Shown: positions 1 to 10,100 of the stretch, piece by piece
Position numbering within the stretch: position 1 is the first letter of the stretch
How the letters are laid out: every line of letters begins with the position of its first letter
Assembly (NCBI GenBank): GCA_036378675.1
Contig: DASUWA010000024.1
Span: 1-64,000 of the forward strand
Direction: 5' to 3'
From: Acidimicrobiales bacterium
GTDB taxonomy: Bacteria > Actinomycetota > Acidimicrobiia > Acidimicrobiales > Palsa-688
Length of the DNA stretch: 64,000 nt
Program-made: the position numbers and the translations under genes
The notes under the pieces: model-generated
Told to the model about the DNA's origin: nothing
The model's database searches: none
The model's input: the letters and a program-made list of their open reading frames with translations, nothing else

Positions 1-1011
1 GCTGGAGACCACGTCCGCGCTCTTGGAGAACTCGTCCAGGAGCGACGCGATCTCGTAGGGGCGCTCCTGCATCAACTGGTGGCCGGCGCCGTCGAGAACC
101 TCGAAGCGCGCGTAGGGAAGGAAGTTTGCAATCCGTCTCGCCGCCCACACCGGGGTCAGGAGATCCATCGAACCCACGAGCACCATTGACGGGGTCTTGG
201 TTGCCTGAAGGGCGACCCGCGCGTCGTGGTCGAGCAGGTCGATCCCCGATGGCAGCGAAGTCGACTGGGGGACCTCCTCGGCGTAGCGCCTGACCTGGTC
301 CACGGCTTTAGCCGAGGGGTTCCGGCCGAACGCGACCCTAGCCAGCACCCACGACAGGTCGTCTTCGCCGAACGGCCGCTGAGGTACCGGCTTCCCGTGA
401 TCGAACCGGGTGTTGATCCGCCGCCCCAGGGCTTTCGCGATCGGCAACGCCGGCTTGGGCAGGACCTGGTAGGCGGCGGTGTCCATGAACACCAGACCGG
501 CGACGCGTTCGGTCAGGAGCTCGGGGAAGTCGCCGGCGAGCTCCATCACGATCATCCCGCCCATCGAGTGACCTACGAGGATGACGTCATGCAGATCGAA
601 ATGATCGAGCACCGACTTGACGTCGCGCGCCGCGATCCTCCGCCCGAAGCCGTCGCTGCCCGCAACCGATTGGCCGTGGCCCCGAACGTCCATCGCCATG
701 ACGCGATAGCGGTCGGCGAGAAGGTGGAACTGCGGTGCCCAGATCCCGGCTTGCAGCGTTATGCCGTGGACGAGCAGCAACGGCCGGCCGATTCCCCGCT
801 CGACCACGTGCAGAGAACCCCCGTCGTCGCTCGGTATCTGATGGTGGGTTACATCGGGCGGCAGGTCGTAGAGCGGATCGAGGTCGGGGTCGGAGCGTGA
901 TTTGATCGAGTTCGCCGACTGCTTGACCAGCAGCCGCCCTCCCGCCGCCGCTGCTCCGATCGCTGCGATTGCGGCTGCGCCGACGGCGAGGCGTCCACGG
1001 TTCCCGGGCAT
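1..1011 (-). CDS. alpha/beta-fold hydrolase (partial, cut by left edge)
   Basis: The gene begins with ATG at 1011 and 337 codons are visible with no stop, so the C-terminus lies outside the window. An N-terminal Ala/Gly-rich hydrophobic stretch (residues about 8-25) could be a signal or anchor. Next come the oxyanion-loop HGIT (82-85), the nucleophile elbow GHSMGG with Ser150, an acid candidate in GSMDLLTP and a terminal His in GAGHQLMQERP. All three triad members are therefore present. The fold is established for this superfamily; the substrate is unknown. It lies 32 bp downstream of the TetR gene on the same strand, so the two are probably cotranscribed. Confidence 0.9.
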   Translation of the reverse strand, partial: MPGNRGRLAVGAAAIAAIGAAAAGGRLLVKQSANSIKSRSDPDLDPLYDLPPDVTHHQIPSDDGGSLHVVERGIGRPLLLVHGITLQAGIWAPQFHLLADRYRVMAMDVRGHGQSVAGSDGFGRRIAARDVKSVLDHFDLHDVILVGHSMGGMIVMELAGDFPELLTERVAGLVFMDTAAYQVLPKPALPIAKALGRRINTRFDHGKPVPQRPFGEDDLSWVLARVAFGRNPSAKAVDQVRRYAEEVPQSTSLPSGIDLLDHDARVALQATKTPSMVLVGSMDLLTPVWAARRIANFLPYARFEVLDGAGHQLMQERPYEIASLLDEFSKSADVVSS

Positions 1012-1043
1012 ATCAACCCGATGGTAGGCCCGAAAGGCCCGCG

Positions 1044-1688
1044 CTATCGAGCCTCGCGAGAGAGCCTTTCGAGCCCCCCGGTGACCAGGCCTAAGTAGGT
1101 CTCCTCGAGGGCGGCGGCATTTTCTGCCGTGCGTCGGGTCCGCCATTGCAGCATGATCGAGTCGATCGCACCGAGCAGCATGGCGATCGCCCGCTGCGCG
1201 TCTCGTATGGGAAGCGAATACTCCTTGGCAGCCCGGGTAGCGAAGGCTTTCACGGTTGCGCGGTCGCGACCTCGCTGCTCCGCCCGAAGCTCGCGATTCC
1301 ACGCGCCCGCCGCTCGGAGTGCAGCGAACAGCGCGCCCCTTTCGACCGACACGCGCATCGAAGCGCGGATCAGCGCACGGAACATCCCCTCCAGCGAGTC
1401 CGCGCTGCGGACCTCGGCCGCCATCTCCTCGTGGAGCAGCCCGGCTTCACGCCGGTAAACCGCGGTGAGGAGTTCGCTCCGGTTTGCGAAGTGCTTGTAC
1501 ACCAGCGCCCTGCTGACCCGAGCCTCATCGGCGACGGAGTCCATAGTGACCGCTTCGACGCCTCGCACGGCAGCGATCTCGGCGGCGCTGTCGAGCAGCG
1601 ACTCCCGGCGCTCGATCCCGTTGAGCCGCGCTGCATCCCCGGCTCCGGCGGCTCTCACGCGAACGGGTGTTGTGCCGGACGAGGACAT
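1044..1688 (-). CDS. TetR/AcrR family transcriptional regulator
   Basis: A 214-residue protein with a typical TetR N-terminal helix-turn-helix: ERRESLLDSAAEIAAVRG, then the recognition-helix region SRALVYKHFANRSELL. The variable C-terminal ligand domain contains no recognisable signature. The ATG at 1688 lies directly against a palindrome at 1689-1705 and has no obvious ribosome-binding site. A GTG at 1658 would also give a normal TetR length, so the start is uncertain. It diverges from the amidohydrolase at 1767. It probably autoregulates and controls the amidohydrolase and the transporter operon, because matching palindromes lie upstream of both (inference). Confidence 0.93.
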   Translation of the reverse strand: MSSSGTTPVRVRAAGAGDAARLNGIERRESLLDSAAEIAAVRGVEAVTMDSVADEARVSRALVYKHFANRSELLTAVYRREAGLLHEEMAAEVRSADSLEGMFRALIRASMRVSVERGALFAALRAAGAWNRELRAEQRGRDRATVKAFATRAAKEYSLPIRDAQRAIAMLLGAIDSIMLQWRTRRTAENAAALEETYLGLVTGGLERLSREAR

Positions 1689-1705
1689 GGTGGCATTCTG
1701 TCACC
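1689..1705. promoter_or_regulatory. probable TetR operator, site 1
   Basis: GGTGGC-ATTCT-GTCACC is an imperfect inverted repeat with one mismatch between the arms, directly upstream of the TetR start codon. It has the same 6-5-6 layout as the perfect site centred 25 bp away and as the site at 2967. The role in autorepression is inferred. Confidence 0.6.
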
Positions 1706-1713
1706 ACCGAGCC

Positions 1714-1730
1714 GGTGACGAAATGTCACC
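1714..1730. promoter_or_regulatory. probable TetR operator, site 2 (perfect palindrome)
   Basis: GGTGAC-GAAAT-GTCACC has perfect 6-bp arms around a 5-bp spacer and lies in the TetR/amidohydrolase divergent region, 37 bp before the amidohydrolase ATG. The arms GGTGAC/GTCACC recur at 1689 and 2967. Confidence 0.72.
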
Positions 1731-1766
1731 ACGCTCCAGGCACAACCTAGAACGGGGAAAACAACG

Positions 1767-2924
1767 ATGAGCTACGCCACTGGGCGCACTGTCATGGATG
1801 CGGACAGCCACCTGATGGAGTTGCCGGACATCCTTGACAGGTATTTGCCCAAGGAGAAGGTCGAGCAACTGGCGAAGGGGATGTTCGAATCCCGCCGCGA
1901 GATCCTCGACCGCGCCGTAGCAGCCGCCGAGGAGCGGCGCGCAGACCAGGAGGTTGCGTCGCAAGCGGAGGACCGGCTTCTCCGCGACAAGGGCTGGATG
2001 GCGATGGGTGGCTGGGACCCGGAGGAGCGGAGCCGGGTTCTCGACTTGCTCGGTTTCGACGCTCAGTTGGTGTTCCCGACGTTCGCCCCGCTTCTCTACA
2101 GACTGAGCAACGGGGTCGGAACCTACGCCGGGGCCGACGCTTTGAACCGGGCGATCGCCGATTTCTGCGCCAAGGATCGGCGGCTTCTGGCGGTCGCCAG
2201 CGTTTCGCTCAAGGACCCGTCCCGCGCGGTTGCCGCCGCCACCAAGGCGATCGATTCGGGATGCGCAGCGATCATGGTCCCGTCCACTGCGCCGGGGGAG
2301 CGGGCTCCGACCCATCCCGACCTCGACCCCTTCTGGGAGGTGCTCGCAGAGTCGGACACGCCGTTCGTGTTGCACGTCGGCGGCGGAGGCAGCCTGCTCG
2401 ACAGGGCGTTCCACAACAACGACATGCCGGTTCCCGACCACCTCGGTGGCGGCGAGAACATACGGTCGAAGGACTACCTGGCGATCCACCATTCGCCGGC
2501 GGTGTTCCTCGGCGTGCTGGTGCTCGACGGTCTGTTCGACCGGTTCCCCAAGCTGCGCGGCGGGTGCATCGAGCAGGGCGCGGCCTGGGTCCCGTCGTGG
2601 ATCCGGCATCTCGACTGCGCCCAGCGCTCCTTCTCACGCACCGAGCCGCCGCTCACCCGCCTGTCGAGGAAGCCTTCGGAGTACGTGCGGGGCCACCTGA
2701 AGTTCACTCCGTTCCCGGGGGAACCGGTCGGGTGGATGATCGAGCAGGCGGGCCCGGAGCTGTTCATGTTCTCGTCGGACTACCCGCACCCTGAAGGAAG
2801 CACGGACCCGATAGCGAAGTTTGAGGCGACGCTCGACGGGACGGACGCTGACGCTCTTGACCGGTTCTATTCGGACAACTTCACGGAGCTGATGGGCTCG
2901 AAGCTGGAGATGGCGCGGGCTTGA
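1767..2924 (+). CDS. amidohydrolase family protein (Amidohydro_2/ACMSD-like)
   Basis: A 385-residue TIM-barrel metal-dependent hydrolase of the amidohydrolase-2 (ACMSD/2-amino-3-carboxymuconate decarboxylase-like) family. The N-terminal motif MDADSHLME (10-18) replaces the HxH metal motif, as is usual in this subgroup. A later His (VLHVGGGGS) and Asp (SSDYPHPEG) complete a metal site. Family members hydrolyse or decarboxylate cyclic and aromatic acids; the substrate here is unknown. ATG at 1767 follows GGGGAAAA. It stands alone between the two operator regions and is presumably induced together with the downstream transporter, perhaps acting on the imported compound (inference). Confidence 0.88.
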   Translation: MSYATGRTVMDADSHLMELPDILDRYLPKEKVEQLAKGMFESRREILDRAVAAAEERRADQEVASQAEDRLLRDKGWMAMGGWDPEERSRVLDLLGFDAQLVFPTFAPLLYRLSNGVGTYAGADALNRAIADFCAKDRRLLAVASVSLKDPSRAVAAATKAIDSGCAAIMVPSTAPGERAPTHPDLDPFWEVLAESDTPFVLHVGGGGSLLDRAFHNNDMPVPDHLGGGENIRSKDYLAIHHSPAVFLGVLVLDGLFDRFPKLRGGCIEQGAAWVPSWIRHLDCAQRSFSRTEPPLTRLSRKPSEYVRGHLKFTPFPGEPVGWMIEQAGPELFMFSSDYPHPEGSTDPIAKFEATLDGTDADALDRFYSDNFTELMGSKLEMARA

Positions 2925-2966
2925 CGCAGCCACGGCCGGACACCGCTCCGCCACCATGGGACGGGA

Positions 2967-2983
2967 AGTGACGACTTGTCACC
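2967..2983. promoter_or_regulatory. probable TetR operator, site 3, before the transporter operon
   Basis: AGTGAC-GACTT-GTCACC: the arms GTGAC/GTCAC match perfectly and share the 5-bp spacer and half-site of the sites at 1689 and 1714. It lies about 140 bp before the binding-protein start and overlaps the -35 box of a candidate promoter. Confidence 0.65.
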
Positions 2984-3003
2984 AGAGCAGTTAGCTGTAC
3001 AAA
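2976..3003 (+). promoter_or_regulatory. candidate promoter of transporter operon
   Basis: TTGTCA (2976-2981) and TACAAA (2998-3003) are separated by 16 bp and lie in a short AT-rich stretch. The -35 element is inside the palindrome at 2967-2983, a repressor-blocked arrangement. Assigned by eye only. Confidence 0.4.
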
Positions 3004-3125
3004 ATGACCGATATGCGTACGGGAGGAAACGCCGGCCCGGCGGGGGAAGGGAGGAAGCGGGCCGGCAACTAGCAGGCACCGAGGCGCACGGGAGATCGGC
3101 GCCATCGAGTTCAGGGGGGATTTGA

Positions 3126-4967
3126 TTGCCGACGGGAGGAACTTCCAAACGGGAGCGTGACGAGACGTTGGCGAAGGTGAGCGATCCCTTCGCCCGCAAC
3201 ACCCTGCGGGCTGCTTACCACGTTCGCCGATTCCTCGTGATCTACGTGTGCGGTGGTTTGATCGCGATCGCACTGGCTCTGCTCCCAACCGTCGCCAACA
3301 ACGGACGGACCGCGGTCGGCGCCGGCTCCACCGGCGGCAGCCCTTACGGCGCCAACGCAGGCCCGAACGGTCCGGCGAACGCGAGCGCCGCCTCGAGCGC
3401 CGGGACTCTCGCCAGCAGCGGAGCGTCTGGCGCGTCGGGGGCAACATCCGCCAGCGGCCCGGCACAGGCTTCGGGTGCGGCGGCGGGCGCAGCATCGCAA
3501 GGTCCGGTCGGGAATACCGGGGGCCAGGTCGGCCACGGAATCACCGTCGGGGGCGCTGCCTGCGCGCCAGGCGTGCGCCAGATCTCCTACTCCGAATACG
3601 CCGCGCCTTGCGTCAGCAAGTGGTCCGGCAACAACGGCGGGGGAACCTGGAACGGCGTCACCGGGAACACCATCACCATCGCGATCAGGCACACGGCCGA
3701 CTCGTCCGGTCCGAATGCGGTAGCGACCGAGGCGGAGATCGAAGCTGCGGGAGGCGTGCAGTACAGCGTGGCGGAGCAGTACACCCAGCAGCTGGTCGCC
3801 TACTTCAACAAGGTCTTCGAGTTGTACGGCCGGCAGGTAAAGCTGGTCGACTTCAACGGGCAGGGCAACTACACCAACGAGGAGCTCGATCAGGATCAGG
3901 CTGCCGCCTGCGCCGACGCCGACGCGGCGGCGTCATCGATCCACGCCTTCGGGGTGATCGACTTCGAAGGCAATTTCGAACCGGCGCCGTTCGCTGAGTG
4001 CGCGCAGCGTTACAAGCTCTACATTCCCGAGGGCGCCGCCTACTTCCCGGAGTCGTTCTACCAGCGGCTGAACCCCTACGTATGGGGCATCACCATGAAC
4101 TGCACGCTCATATCTCAGGAGTTCGCCCAGTTCGCCGGGCAGCAGCTCTTCCCGTCCAATGCCAAGTGGGCCGGAATGGACGGCGTGCTCAACCTGGCCT
4201 CGCTGCCGCGCAAGATTGCCACCTACATCCCGAACAACGCCGGGTACCAGGACTGTCAGACGTACCAGAAGCAGCTTGTCCAACAGAACTACGGGATCGG
4301 CTCCAACCGCCAGGACCAGTACAACTACGCGCTCGACATCTCCACCTTCCCGCAAGACGCGCAGCGTGCAATCGTGCAGTTCTCCGCGAACGACGACACG
4401 AGCATCGAGCTCGCGTGCGACCCGATATCCCCGATCTTTCTTACCCAGGACGCGGTTCAACAGAACTACTACCCCGAGTGGGTTCTGAATGGTGTCGCGC
4501 TCACCGACAGCGACAACTTCGCGCAGCTATGGGACCAGCAAGCAATCAACGGCCACTTGTTCGGCATGTCCCAGGCCGGGGACACGGCCGCCCTCCTGAG
4601 CCCGAACGGTGAAGCCGGGCGGGTCCTCACGGCGGCGGGTGTGCCGGTCAACCCGTCTTCGGTGGTCGACTACTACGAGCTGCTGCCGATGTTCAACCAG
4701 CTGCAAGCCGCCGGACCAAACCTGACGCCGGCGAACATTGCGGCCGGGTCGGCCGGGCTTCCCGCCGGCGGGAGCGACACCAGCCCCGAAGGCCCGTGGT
4801 ACTTCGGTAACACCCACACGCTCATCCGCGGATCGCGCGAGGTCTGGTGGAACGGCAGCGGTCACTCCCAGGCCGACAACAAGACCGGAACCTACGTCTC
4901 GGTCTACGGCGGGCGGTTCTTCCAAGTCAACGAGTTCCCGAGCGGCCAGCCCCCGTTCTACCCGTGA
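3126..4967 (+). CDS. membrane-anchored ABC solute-binding protein (branched-chain amino acid type)
   Basis: A 613-residue protein starting at TTG 3126 behind a strong AGGGGGG ribosome-binding site. An uncleaved-looking transmembrane segment (about 36-57) is followed by an Ala/Gly/Ser-rich linker (about 60-155) and then a large periplasmic-binding-protein type I domain (from about 170, beginning WNGVTGNTITIAIRH). Anchoring by an N-terminal helix and flexible linker instead of a lipobox is unusual for an importer receptor. It overlaps the LivHM-like permease gene by 4 bp (GTGA), which argues that it delivers substrate to that permease. The ligand is unknown. Confidence 0.8.
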   Translation: MPTGGTSKRERDETLAKVSDPFARNTLRAAYHVRRFLVIYVCGGLIAIALALLPTVANNGRTAVGAGSTGGSPYGANAGPNGPANASAASSAGTLASSGASGASGATSASGPAQASGAAAGAASQGPVGNTGGQVGHGITVGGAACAPGVRQISYSEYAAPCVSKWSGNNGGGTWNGVTGNTITIAIRHTADSSGPNAVATEAEIEAAGGVQYSVAEQYTQQLVAYFNKVFELYGRQVKLVDFNGQGNYTNEELDQDQAAACADADAAASSIHAFGVIDFEGNFEPAPFAECAQRYKLYIPEGAAYFPESFYQRLNPYVWGITMNCTLISQEFAQFAGQQLFPSNAKWAGMDGVLNLASLPRKIATYIPNNAGYQDCQTYQKQLVQQNYGIGSNRQDQYNYALDISTFPQDAQRAIVQFSANDDTSIELACDPISPIFLTQDAVQQNYYPEWVLNGVALTDSDNFAQLWDQQAINGHLFGMSQAGDTAALLSPNGEAGRVLTAAGVPVNPSSVVDYYELLPMFNQLQAAGPNLTPANIAAGSAGLPAGGSDTSPEGPWYFGNTHTLIRGSREVWWNGSGHSQADNKTGTYVSVYGGRFFQVNEFPSGQPPFYP

Positions 4968-7108
4968 GTGTCCTACCGGTTGCCGTAGGTCGGGTACCGA
5001 AGCTCCCATCCGCTGCTCGGCCTCTGGCGGGCTTCGCCGGTGCGCTCATCGCGTGGGCGGTGCTTGCGCGGATCCTTCCCCACGGCGCTCCTGCGGGGAT
5101 CATCCTCGCCGGCGCGGTATTCGGAGGGATCAACTCGCTGGTCGCCATCTCCATCGTGCTGGTGTACAAGGCGAACCGGTTCATCAACTTCGCCGCAGCG
5201 GAGTTCGGGTCGGTCGCCGCTGTGATAGCGATCGAGCTCCACATCAGGGTCCATCTGAACTATTTCCTGTCGATCGCCACCGGTCTTGCCTTGTCGGCCG
5301 TTCTGGGGGCGGTGACCGAGGTGGCGATCCTCCGTCGGTTTGCAAAGGCCCCCAGGCTCATCGTCGCCGTAGCGACTATCGGGCTCGCGCAACTGCTCAA
5401 CGGGTTGTCGGTGATCATCCCGACGGAATGGAGCCACTACGGCAACGCCGGAACGTTCACGACTCCGTTCAACGTGCACTTCCTGCTTCGCCCGGTTCTA
5501 TTCAACGGTAACTACATCGTCGCGATCGTCGTGGTCCCGGTCGTTCTGGCGGCACTCGCGTGGTTCCTGCGCGGTACCAGCTACGGGACCGCCATCAGAG
5601 CGGCGGCCGACAACAGCGACCGCGCTCGGCTCATGGGTGTCCCGGTCGCAAGGCTCTCGACGATCGTTTGGACGATCACAGGAATTCTCTCCGCGCTGGC
5701 AGTCCTTCTGCGGGTTCCGATCCTCGGTTTCGAGTCCTTCGCCAGCGTCTCGGGAGGGGGCATCGACTTACTTCTCCAAACGCTGACTGCGGCTGTGATC
5801 GCGAGCATGACCAGCATCCCGGTCGCGCTGGTCGCCGCGGTGGGGCTTGGAATCGCCGAGCAGCTGGGAGCCTGGACTTTCCAGAATTCCACCTACGTCG
5901 ACGCGCTGTTGCTCGGGGTAATCCTGGCCACGCTCTTGTTGAGAAGGGACCGGCTCACCCGGGCTTCCGAAACCGGTATCGGCAACTGGCAGGCCATTCG
6001 CCCGGTCCGGCCCGTCCCGGCGGAGCTGGCCAACCTGCGGGAGGTTCGGCTCGGGCGCTCCGGGGTTCGCCTGGCCCTTCTCGCGTTCGGTCTCGTGCTC
6101 CCCTTCTTGATCACCCCCGCGAGGTCGCAGCTGGCGTCGCTCGTGCTGATCTACGCGATCGTCGCGGTGTCGCTGGTCGTATTGACCGGCTGGGCGGGAC
6201 ACATCTCCCTGGGTCAGGTCGCGCTGATGGGGTTCGGCGCGGCGGTGACCGGGAACCTTTTCGCCAATCACGGTTGGGACCTGTTCTTCGCGCTCGGTGC
6301 CGGTTGCGTGGTGTCGGGACTGTTGGCGCTCCTGATAGGCATCCCCGCACTTCGCATCAGCGGTCCCTACCTAGCGGTCGTAACCCTCGCGTTCGCGGTG
6401 ACGTCCGCGAACTACTTCCTCGTGCCGCGGTACTTCCACTGGCTGGACCCGTCGTCCCTGATTCAGCGCGCGCCTTTGTTCGGGAGGATCGGAATCTCCT
6501 CCGACCGGCAGATGTACTACGTGTGCTTCATAGCGCTCGTGCTGGTGCTCGTCGCCGCCCGTACTCTCCGATCGAGCCACGCCGGGCGCGCGATCATCGC
6601 GGGCAAGGAGAACCGCCTGGCCACGCAGTCGATCGGGCTAAGCACCACCCGCCTCGACCTTGTGGCGTTCGCCCTCTCGGGGATGATCGCCGGTCTCGCG
6701 GGAGGCCTGTTCGTAGTGCAGCAGCAGGCCTTCAACTTCAGCGCGTTCGATGCGTACAGCGGCCTGCTCTTTTTCACCATGGTCGTCATCGGGGGGCTCG
6801 GGTCGATTCCGGGCGCGGTGCTCGGTGCCATCTATGTCTACGGGTCCATCTACCTCCTCAAGCCGGGATTCCAGTTTCTTGCAACCGGTGCGGGCCTCCT
6901 GATCCTCCTGATGTTTCTGCCGGGCGGACTCGGTGAGCTCGTCTTCAGGGTCCGCGACCGGCTGCTTCGGCTCGTCGCCGATCGCCATAGGATCCTCGTC
7001 CCCAGCCTCGTCGCCGACCGCCGGGACGACCAGGAGCATCAGAGCTCCGAGCAGGAAGACGTCACGTCTCTCATCAGCGCGGGCCTCGTGAGGGAGCCGG
7101 CGAAGTGA
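4964..7108 (+). CDS. LivH-LivM fusion permease of a branched-chain-amino-acid-type ABC importer
   Basis: GTG at 4964 overlaps the preceding TGA and gives 714 residues. The open frame extends further upstream but only inside the binding-protein gene. The N-terminal half is LivH-like (VYKANRFINFAAAEFG near 68-83). The second half is LivM-like (LTGWAGHISLGQ near 405). Each half has multiple transmembrane segments. Normally these are two separate permeases; here one polypeptide supplies the whole membrane channel. A hydrophilic C-terminal tail rich in Asp/Glu/Gln follows the last helix. It is coupled to the downstream MFS-ATPase gene by a second GTGA overlap. Confidence 0.92.
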   Translation: MSVLPVAVGRVPKLPSAARPLAGFAGALIAWAVLARILPHGAPAGIILAGAVFGGINSLVAISIVLVYKANRFINFAAAEFGSVAAVIAIELHIRVHLNYFLSIATGLALSAVLGAVTEVAILRRFAKAPRLIVAVATIGLAQLLNGLSVIIPTEWSHYGNAGTFTTPFNVHFLLRPVLFNGNYIVAIVVVPVVLAALAWFLRGTSYGTAIRAAADNSDRARLMGVPVARLSTIVWTITGILSALAVLLRVPILGFESFASVSGGGIDLLLQTLTAAVIASMTSIPVALVAAVGLGIAEQLGAWTFQNSTYVDALLLGVILATLLLRRDRLTRASETGIGNWQAIRPVRPVPAELANLREVRLGRSGVRLALLAFGLVLPFLITPARSQLASLVLIYAIVAVSLVVLTGWAGHISLGQVALMGFGAAVTGNLFANHGWDLFFALGAGCVVSGLLALLIGIPALRISGPYLAVVTLAFAVTSANYFLVPRYFHWLDPSSLIQRAPLFGRIGISSDRQMYYVCFIALVLVLVAARTLRSSHAGRAIIAGKENRLATQSIGLSTTRLDLVAFALSGMIAGLAGGLFVVQQQAFNFSAFDAYSGLLFFTMVVIGGLGSIPGAVLGAIYVYGSIYLLKPGFQFLATGAGLLILLMFLPGGLGELVFRVRDRLLRLVADRHRILVPSLVADRRDDQEHQSSEQEDVTSLISAGLVREPAK

Positions 7109-10100
7109 TCGGCTCCCTCAAGCGGACGTGGTCCGAGCTCCAGGTTGCTCTGGAGCCGATCGGGGTCACCCCTCTACTGATCCTCCTTGGACTGGCGAGC
7201 GTCCAGACCTTCGATATCACCGCCTTCGGAGTTCTGTCGCCTGACATCCGCCACACCTTCCATCTCAGCAACTCGGGCATAGACGCGGTGGCGGGGCTAA
7301 CCGGTGCGCTGCCGATCGTCTTCGCGGTTGGGATCGGCTACCTCGGGGACCGCCACAGCAGGATTCGCCTGTCGGCGATCGCCGCAATCGTTTGGGGCGT
7401 AACCGCGATCGTCACCGGCCTGGCTCCGGTGCTGGCGATCCTGGTGATCGCCCGGATAGTCGGAGGGGTCGGCTTCATCGGCTCCGAAACCGTCTACCCG
7501 AGCCTCCTCTCCGACTACTACCGCCCCCAGGGCTTGGGTGAAGTATTCACGGGTTATCGGTTGGGGGCCCAGGGAATCGGCCTGCTCGGAGCCCCGCTCG
7601 CGGGATTCATCGCAACCCTCGTGGGATGGCGGCCGACCTTCGTCATCCTCGCCCTTCCCACCTTCGCGTTGGTCGCCTGCCTCGCCTTGATGCGCGAACC
7701 CGCCCGGGGCGCGTCGATCGGACTGTCGATGACCCAGCGCTCCTCCGCATCCCTTGGCGAGGGCTTCAGGAGGGTGAAGGCGATCCGCTCGCTCAGGAGA
7801 ACCTGGGGGTCGTCGTTCCTGTTCGGCGCCGGCACCATCCCCTTCGCCACCGTCGCCAGCAACTTCTTCAAGGACGTCTATCACCTGGGCGACACCGCCC
7901 GCGGCGGTGTAAGCGCTCTCCTCGGCATCGGCGGTCTGGTGGGCATCGCGCTAGGCGGATGGATGACCTCGAAGGCCCTCGCCGCACGGCGGCCCGATCG
8001 GTTGCCGGCGATCAGCGGGTTCCTGATCGTTTCTTTCGGCGGGCTGAGCCTCCTCATGGCGGTGGTCCCCAACCTCGCGGTCGCTGTGCTTCTCGCCGGA
8101 TTCGTCACCATCGGGGCGTTCGGCTACCTGCCGTCATACACGACGATGGTCTCGTTGGTTTCACCGCCGACCCTGCGCTCTCAGGCTTACGCGTGGTCGC
8201 TGCTCTTCTACGCCATAGGCGCTGTCGTCATCACCCCGATCATCGGCAGTGTCGGTGACTCGAACGGCCAGCGGGTGTCGCTTGCAGTTCTCGGCGTGAT
8301 CGTTGCTGCGGGGGGATTGGTCCAGGCGAGCGTGCAACGCTTCGTCGAAAAGGACGCCGAGTCGGCGATGCGCGCTCAAGAAGCGACCGGAGCCGATGCG
8401 CTGCTGTCGTGCCGCGGGGTGGATGCGTCTTACGACGGGGTGCAGGTGCTGTTCGGCGTGGACTTCGATCTCGGAGCCGGGGAGATGGTCGCAATTCTCG
8501 GAACCAACGGCGCAGGTAAGTCGACCTTCCTCAAGACCATCACCGGCCTTCTCGATCCAGTCGGCGGGACGGTCGTCTTCGACGGAGCGGAAATAACCCA
8601 CGCTGATCCTCAAGCCACCGCTCGAGCGGGGATCGTCCAGGTGCCCGGAGGAAGGGGCGTTTTCCCGACCCTTACCGTCGCCGAGAACCTGCGCATGGCG
8701 GGATGGCTCTACCGCAAGGACAAGCGGTACGTCGACGACGCGATCGCGCGGACCGTCGAGTACTTCCCGATCCTCGGGGAGCGGTCCCAAACCCTCGCCG
8801 GGTCCCTTTCCGGCGGTGAGCAGCAGATGCTGTCGCTCGCGCAGGCCTTCATAGGCAAGCCGAAGCTTCTACTGATCGACGAGCTGTCGCTCGGCTTGGC
8901 GCCCACGATCGTGAATCGCCTGGTCGAAATCGTGAGGGCCATTCACGATTCGGGAACGACCGTGGTCATCGTCGAGCAGTCGGTGAACACTGCACTCCGG
9001 CTTGCCGATCGCGCGGTCTTCATGGAAAAAGGGGAGGTCCGGTTCTCGGGACCGACCGCCGACCTGCTCGAGCGCCCCGACATATTGAGGGCCGTCTTCC
9101 TCCAAGGAGCAGGCGCCGTCAACGGCGCGGGGCCGGTGTCTCGAGATCGGACTGTCCGCGCGTCGCGTTCAACCCGCCGGTCGAGCGAGACCGAGCATCG
9201 TGTCGCGGGGGCTGACGAGCTGTCACACGAATTGGTCGATGAAGTTGCGGACCCGGCGGCTGCGCTGCAGACGTTCGGGCTTACCAAGACCTACGGAGGC
9301 ATCACCGCTGTCAACGATGTCGGCGTCTCGCTCCAACGCGGTGAGATCCTCGGGTTCATCGGCGCCAACGGCGCCGGCAAGACGACCCTGTTCGATCTGA
9401 TCTCCGGGTTCGCCCGGGCCGATCGCGGGCTCGTACTTCTCGAAGGACAGGACGTCAGCGGTTGGGGACCGCACCGCCGTGCGGCGGCGGGCCTGGGCAG
9501 GTCCTTCCAGGACGCGAGGCTGTGGCCGGCGTTGACGGTCGGCGAATCGCTGGCGCTGGCGATGCACGAGGAGGCGGAGATAACCGGCGTTTTCCCCTCA
9601 TTGCTCGGGCCACCCCGATTGGCCGATTCCGAAGCCGGGCTCCGTGCTCGAGTCGAAGAGCTGATCGCGTTGATGGGGCTCGGCGCGTTTCGGGACAAGT
9701 TCGTTTCGGAGCTGTCGACGGGGTCGCGGCGGATGGTAGAGCTCGCGGCGATAGTCGCGCGACGGCCCAAGGTCCTCCTTTTCGATGAACCGTCGTCGGG
9801 AATCGCACAGAGAGAGACCGAGGCGCTCGGCCCCTTGATTCACCGGATCCGGGATGAGCTCGATTGCAGCATCCTGATCATCGAGCACGACGTTCCTTTG
9901 TTGAGATCTGTCGCCGACCGGATGGTTGCGTTGGAGCTCGGCAGCGTCATCGCCACCGGTACGCCCGAAGAAGTGCTCCACGATCCGAAGGTGATCGAGT
10001 CCTACCTCGGGGCACCTGTCGGCCAGCCTGACGGGATGGAACGGGTCGAGCGCCCGCCCGAACTGGCCGAGAATCCGATCGTCGAGGATCCGACCGTCGA

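Noticed and set aside
226-900. 224-residue plus-strand frame near the left end.
   Set aside because: It is the opposite-strand shadow of a clear alpha/beta hydrolase with an intact catalytic triad.
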